Source: CAYFUF01 sp964394795 (GTDB taxonomy: Bacteria; Bacillota; Clostridia; Tissierellales; Peptoniphilaceae). Taken from it: DNA of 8,845 nucleotides. Made by a program: the position numbers and the translations under genes. The notes under the pieces were generated by a model. The model saw only the letters and a program-made list of their open reading frames with translations, did not search any database and was not told where the DNA came from. The stretch is taken from the NCBI GenBank assembly GCA_964394795.1, contig CAYMYX010000050.1:1-8845 (forward strand). The letters run 5' to 3'. Each line of letters begins with the position of its first letter. Position 1 is the stretch's first letter. Positions 6,481 to 8,845 of the stretch are shown here, piece by piece.

Positions 6481-7592
6481 AAAGAATCTTGATCTACGGG
6501 CTCACTGCAAAGTTAGGGGGCTTAGAGAATTTTATTATAAACCACCTCCGGTTGATGAACACAGAAGGGTTGGAAATCCACCTCCTAGTCCACGAAACGC
6601 CCATTTTCGAAGACCGACTCAGAGAGAAGGGGTTTATCATCCACCAAGTGCCCCGAAGAGGAGAAAACTTCCTTGCCAACATTAGGCAAACGAAAAAGCT
6701 CTTCAAGGATTACCACTTCGATACCATCTGGATGCATGTGTGCACCCTATCTACCATAGAAGCGATTAAGCAAGCTTGGAAGGCGAACGTGGGACAACGA
6801 ATCGTCCATGTCCACTGCCCTCAGGCTTCCGGTGGGTGGAAGATGGAAACCTTTCATAAACACCACAAAAAAAGTATTCACAAGTATGCCAACCGCTACT
6901 GGGCGTGTTCCCAGGGAGCGGCGGATTTTTCTTTCTCCGAGAAAATACAGGCAAGTCCATCCTATGCCTTGGTTCACAATGCGATTGACTTGGACCGATT
7001 TGCCTATAGCCCAACCAAACGAACGAAGATCCGTAAGGAATTAGCTATAGGCGATGAGTTTGTCTTGGGCCATATCGGCCACCTCGTCGACGTAAAAAAC
7101 CATGACTATCTTCTAGATGTCTTTAAGAGTTACCACGAACGGGATAATTCGGCCAAACTCATCCTAGTTGGTAAGGGCAATCTGGAAGAACAAATCCGAG
7201 AAAAGGTAATTCGCCTTGGATTAAAAGAAAGTGTCTTTTTCGTTGGCAGCAAGACCAACGTCGCCGACTACTATTCTGCTTTTGATGTTCTGGTCTTTCC
7301 CTCCAAATATGAAGGACTGCCTCTTTCCCTAGTGGAAGCCCAAGCATCAGGCCTGCCTTGCCTCATTTCCAAGAATATTGATGAGGTGGTCGCCCTCACT
7401 CCTTTGGTCCAGTTTGCTTCGATCGAGGAAGATCCCTCGGTATGGGCTGATGCCCTTAGCCAGATTGAAAAGGAAGGGGAGCGAGTATCCTATGACCAAA
7501 TGCTTCGAGATGCTGGTTTTGATTTGAGACAAAGTGTTGAAATCGTAAGAAAGTATTTGCTCGAAGAGATGAATGAAGACGAGATCAAGTAA
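6477..7592 (+). CDS. GT4-family glycosyltransferase
   Basis: A 371-residue cytoplasmic GT-B glycosyltransferase that would add a sugar from a nucleotide donor to the lipid-linked repeat unit, retaining the anomeric configuration. The N-terminal acceptor domain opens with KRILIYGLTAKLGGLENFI (residues 2-20), with the glycine loop typical of the family. The C-terminal donor domain shows LGHIGHLVDVKNHDYLL (197-213, with Lys207), LILVGKGNLEEQI (228-240), FFVGSKTNVADYYSAFDV (254-271) and PSKYEGLPLSLVEAQASGLP (275-294) with the donor-binding E-x7-E pair Glu279 and Glu287. The length is normal. The ATG overlaps the polymerase stop in an ATGA, with GGAAAG at 6460-6465 as a modest ribosome binding site, so the two are probably coupled. 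It resembles EPS enzymes of the EpsF kind, but donor and acceptor cannot be assigned. Confidence 0.94.
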   Translation: MKRILIYGLTAKLGGLENFIINHLRLMNTEGLEIHLLVHETPIFEDRLREKGFIIHQVPRRGENFLANIRQTKKLFKDYHFDTIWMHVCTLSTIEAIKQAWKANVGQRIVHVHCPQASGGWKMETFHKHHKKSIHKYANRYWACSQGAADFSFSEKIQASPSYALVHNAIDLDRFAYSPTKRTKIRKELAIGDEFVLGHIGHLVDVKNHDYLLDVFKSYHERDNSAKLILVGKGNLEEQIREKVIRLGLKESVFFVGSKTNVADYYSAFDVLVFPSKYEGLPLSLVEAQASGLPCLISKNIDEVVALTPLVQFASIEEDPSVWADALSQIEKEGERVSYDQMLRDAGFDLRQSVEIVRKYLLEEMNEDEIK

Positions 7593-7604
7593 AGAAGGTT
7601 TATC

Positions 7605-8845
7605 ATGAGCTTTGCTGTTCAACTGATGATTATCACATTGTTTTCCAAAGTTCTTGGCTTAGTCCGGGAGCTTATTTTTGGTTACTTTTTAGGTACTAGC
7701 GCGACGAAGGACGTTTATGTTATGGCCACCCTGGTGCCCCTTCTGCTGTCCAGCTTCATCTTAAACTCCGTCACTGCTGCCTTCATCCCTCGCTTCAATG
7801 CAGTCCGTAAAGGGAAGGGGATAAAGGAAGCTAGAAGGTTTACTGCCAACGTATCCAATATCCTTGCGGTTATTTCAATCGTCATTATCTTTTTAGTTAT
7901 TGTGTTTGCCGTCCCAATAGCGTCCTTCTTGGCTCAAGGTTGGGAAGGGGAGATGATTCAGGAGACCGCTCTATATATCCGAATCGTGGTGCTTTCAATC
8001 CTACCGATCGCTTTCAATTCGGCCTTCAGCGGTTACCTCAACGTCCATGACGATTTCTTCAGTCCTTCGATTACCGTTGCTGTCAACAACGTCGTGCTCA
8101 TCGTCTTTTGCTTCTTCGCAGCGATGACGGGAAACTGGTTGCTCTTACCGATAGGCTACACCGTAGCCTACTTCGCCCAATATATCCATTACATTCCAGC
8201 TTTGAAAAAGACGGGCTACCGTCACGTACCGGATTTCCAATGGAATAATCAGTTGAAATTCTTCTTCCTTCTGGCCGCGCCTATACTGATTTCCGTGGCA
8301 GCAACCGACCTTGCCCAAGTCATCGACAAGATGATTGCCACAGCCCTCTTTGAGACGGGTGGCGTATCCTCTATGGACTATGCCAGCAAGCTGATCACCA
8401 TGGTTTCAGGTATCATTATTGCCTCGGGGGTAACGGCGGTTTACCCTAAGCTGAGCAAGCTGGTCCAAGAAAAAAAGGAAGACGACTACCACAAGGAAGT
8501 CGCCGGTTCCATCGAGTCGATATATTTCTTCGTTATCCCCGTTGCTGTTGGCTTGTTCATCTTAGCGGAACCTATCATCCAAGTCGTCTTTGAACGGGGA
8601 GCCTTCAATCGAGCCTCCACCATCCTCACAGGTGGCTTGCTCCGCTTTTACTCCTTGTCCTTAATTGGAGAAACGATCTACATCTTGATTACTCGCGTCT
8701 TCTACTCCGTAAACGATACGAAGACACCGATCCGAATCATGCTTGTCCAAGTCCTCTTCGATATTCCATTGAACTTCCTTTTATCCAGCCTTATTGGCAT
8801 CAATGGCCTTGCGCTCTCCTCATCCATCGGCATGATGGCAGCAGG
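7605..8845 (+). CDS. MurJ/MviN-family lipid-linked oligosaccharide flippase (3' end outside window)
   Basis: The frame is open from 7605 to the window edge (413 residues, no stop). It encodes a polytopic protein of the MOP superfamily, MurJ/MviN branch, which flips undecaprenyl-linked sugars across the membrane. Signature regions are SKVLGLVRE (14-22, Arg21 matching the essential Arg of the GFVRD motif of MurJ), Asp36 in TSATKDVYVMA, FNSAFSGYLNV (137-147), a VIDKMIAT...MDYASKL region (239-263), FERGAFN (329-335) and RVFYSVNDTKTP (364-375). About 100 residues with the last membrane helices should lie beyond the window, as the family is about 500 long. The start follows AGAAGG (7593-7598) and is the first possible one after an in-frame stop at 7590. 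In this operon it most likely exports the repeat unit, in the role of Wzx; lipid II transport is the alternative. Confidence 0.92.
   Translation, partial: MSFAVQLMIITLFSKVLGLVRELIFGYFLGTSATKDVYVMATLVPLLLSSFILNSVTAAFIPRFNAVRKGKGIKEARRFTANVSNILAVISIVIIFLVIVFAVPIASFLAQGWEGEMIQETALYIRIVVLSILPIAFNSAFSGYLNVHDDFFSPSITVAVNNVVLIVFCFFAAMTGNWLLLPIGYTVAYFAQYIHYIPALKKTGYRHVPDFQWNNQLKFFFLLAAPILISVAATDLAQVIDKMIATALFETGGVSSMDYASKLITMVSGIIIASGVTAVYPKLSKLVQEKKEDDYHKEVAGSIESIYFFVIPVAVGLFILAEPIIQVVFERGAFNRASTILTGGLLRFYSLSLIGETIYILITRVFYSVNDTKTPIRIMLVQVLFDIPLNFLLSSLIGINGLALSSSIGMMAA

Noticed and set aside
1..8845. RNA genes, CRISPR arrays, insertion sequences, phage or toxin genes
   Set aside because: No tRNA-like cloverleaf, direct repeat array, transposase or integrase frame was seen; coding genes fill nearly the whole window and the only gap over 100 bases is 231-374, which holds a terminator and a promoter.

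Overview
The window looks like chromosomal DNA of a Bacillota bacterium, probably of the order Lactobacillales. The base composition is moderate, every gene lies on the + strand, most starts have AAGGAGG-like ribosome binding sites, and both promoters I can see are of the extended -10 type. The genus cannot be fixed from the sequence alone.

Positions 1-230 hold the 3' end of a purine nucleoside phosphorylase gene, followed by a likely intrinsic terminator. Next comes a separate gene with its own promoter (375-1277), encoding a 300-residue AEC-family (auxin efflux carrier / malate permease type) membrane transporter. I see no functional tie between these two genes and what follows.

From about 1316 to the end of the window runs one tightly packed operon for a Wzy-dependent surface polysaccharide (exopolysaccharide or capsule). 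A short extended -10 promoter and a strong ribosome binding site lead into an ATP-grasp ligase (1363-2481). It overlaps an extended-SDR sugar-nucleotide epimerase/dehydratase/reductase (2471-3361), which overlaps a small monotopic phosphoglycosyl transferase that starts the lipid-linked repeat unit (3342-3935). Then come a membrane-anchored extracytoplasmic protein I do not recognise (3951-4853), a Wzy-type polymerase (4855-6480), a GT4 glycosyltransferase (6477-7592) and a MurJ/MviN-type lipid-linked sugar flippase that runs off the window (7605-8845). Gene junctions are -11, -20, +15, +1, -4 and +12 bases.

Read as a pathway, the SDR and ATP-grasp enzymes would make or decorate a sugar. The phosphoglycosyl transferase would load the first sugar phosphate on undecaprenyl phosphate, and the GT4 enzyme would extend it. 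The MurJ-like protein would flip the unit, and Wzy would polymerise it outside. The single-pass protein, sitting beside Wzy, would act outside the membrane. The least ordinary parts are this unknown protein, which carries two diverged copies of one beta-rich domain, the ATP-grasp ligase at the head of the operon, and a MurJ-type rather than classical Wzx-type flippase. No regulator, chain-length tyrosine kinase pair, dehydratase or aminotransferase is seen in the window; they may lie downstream or elsewhere.
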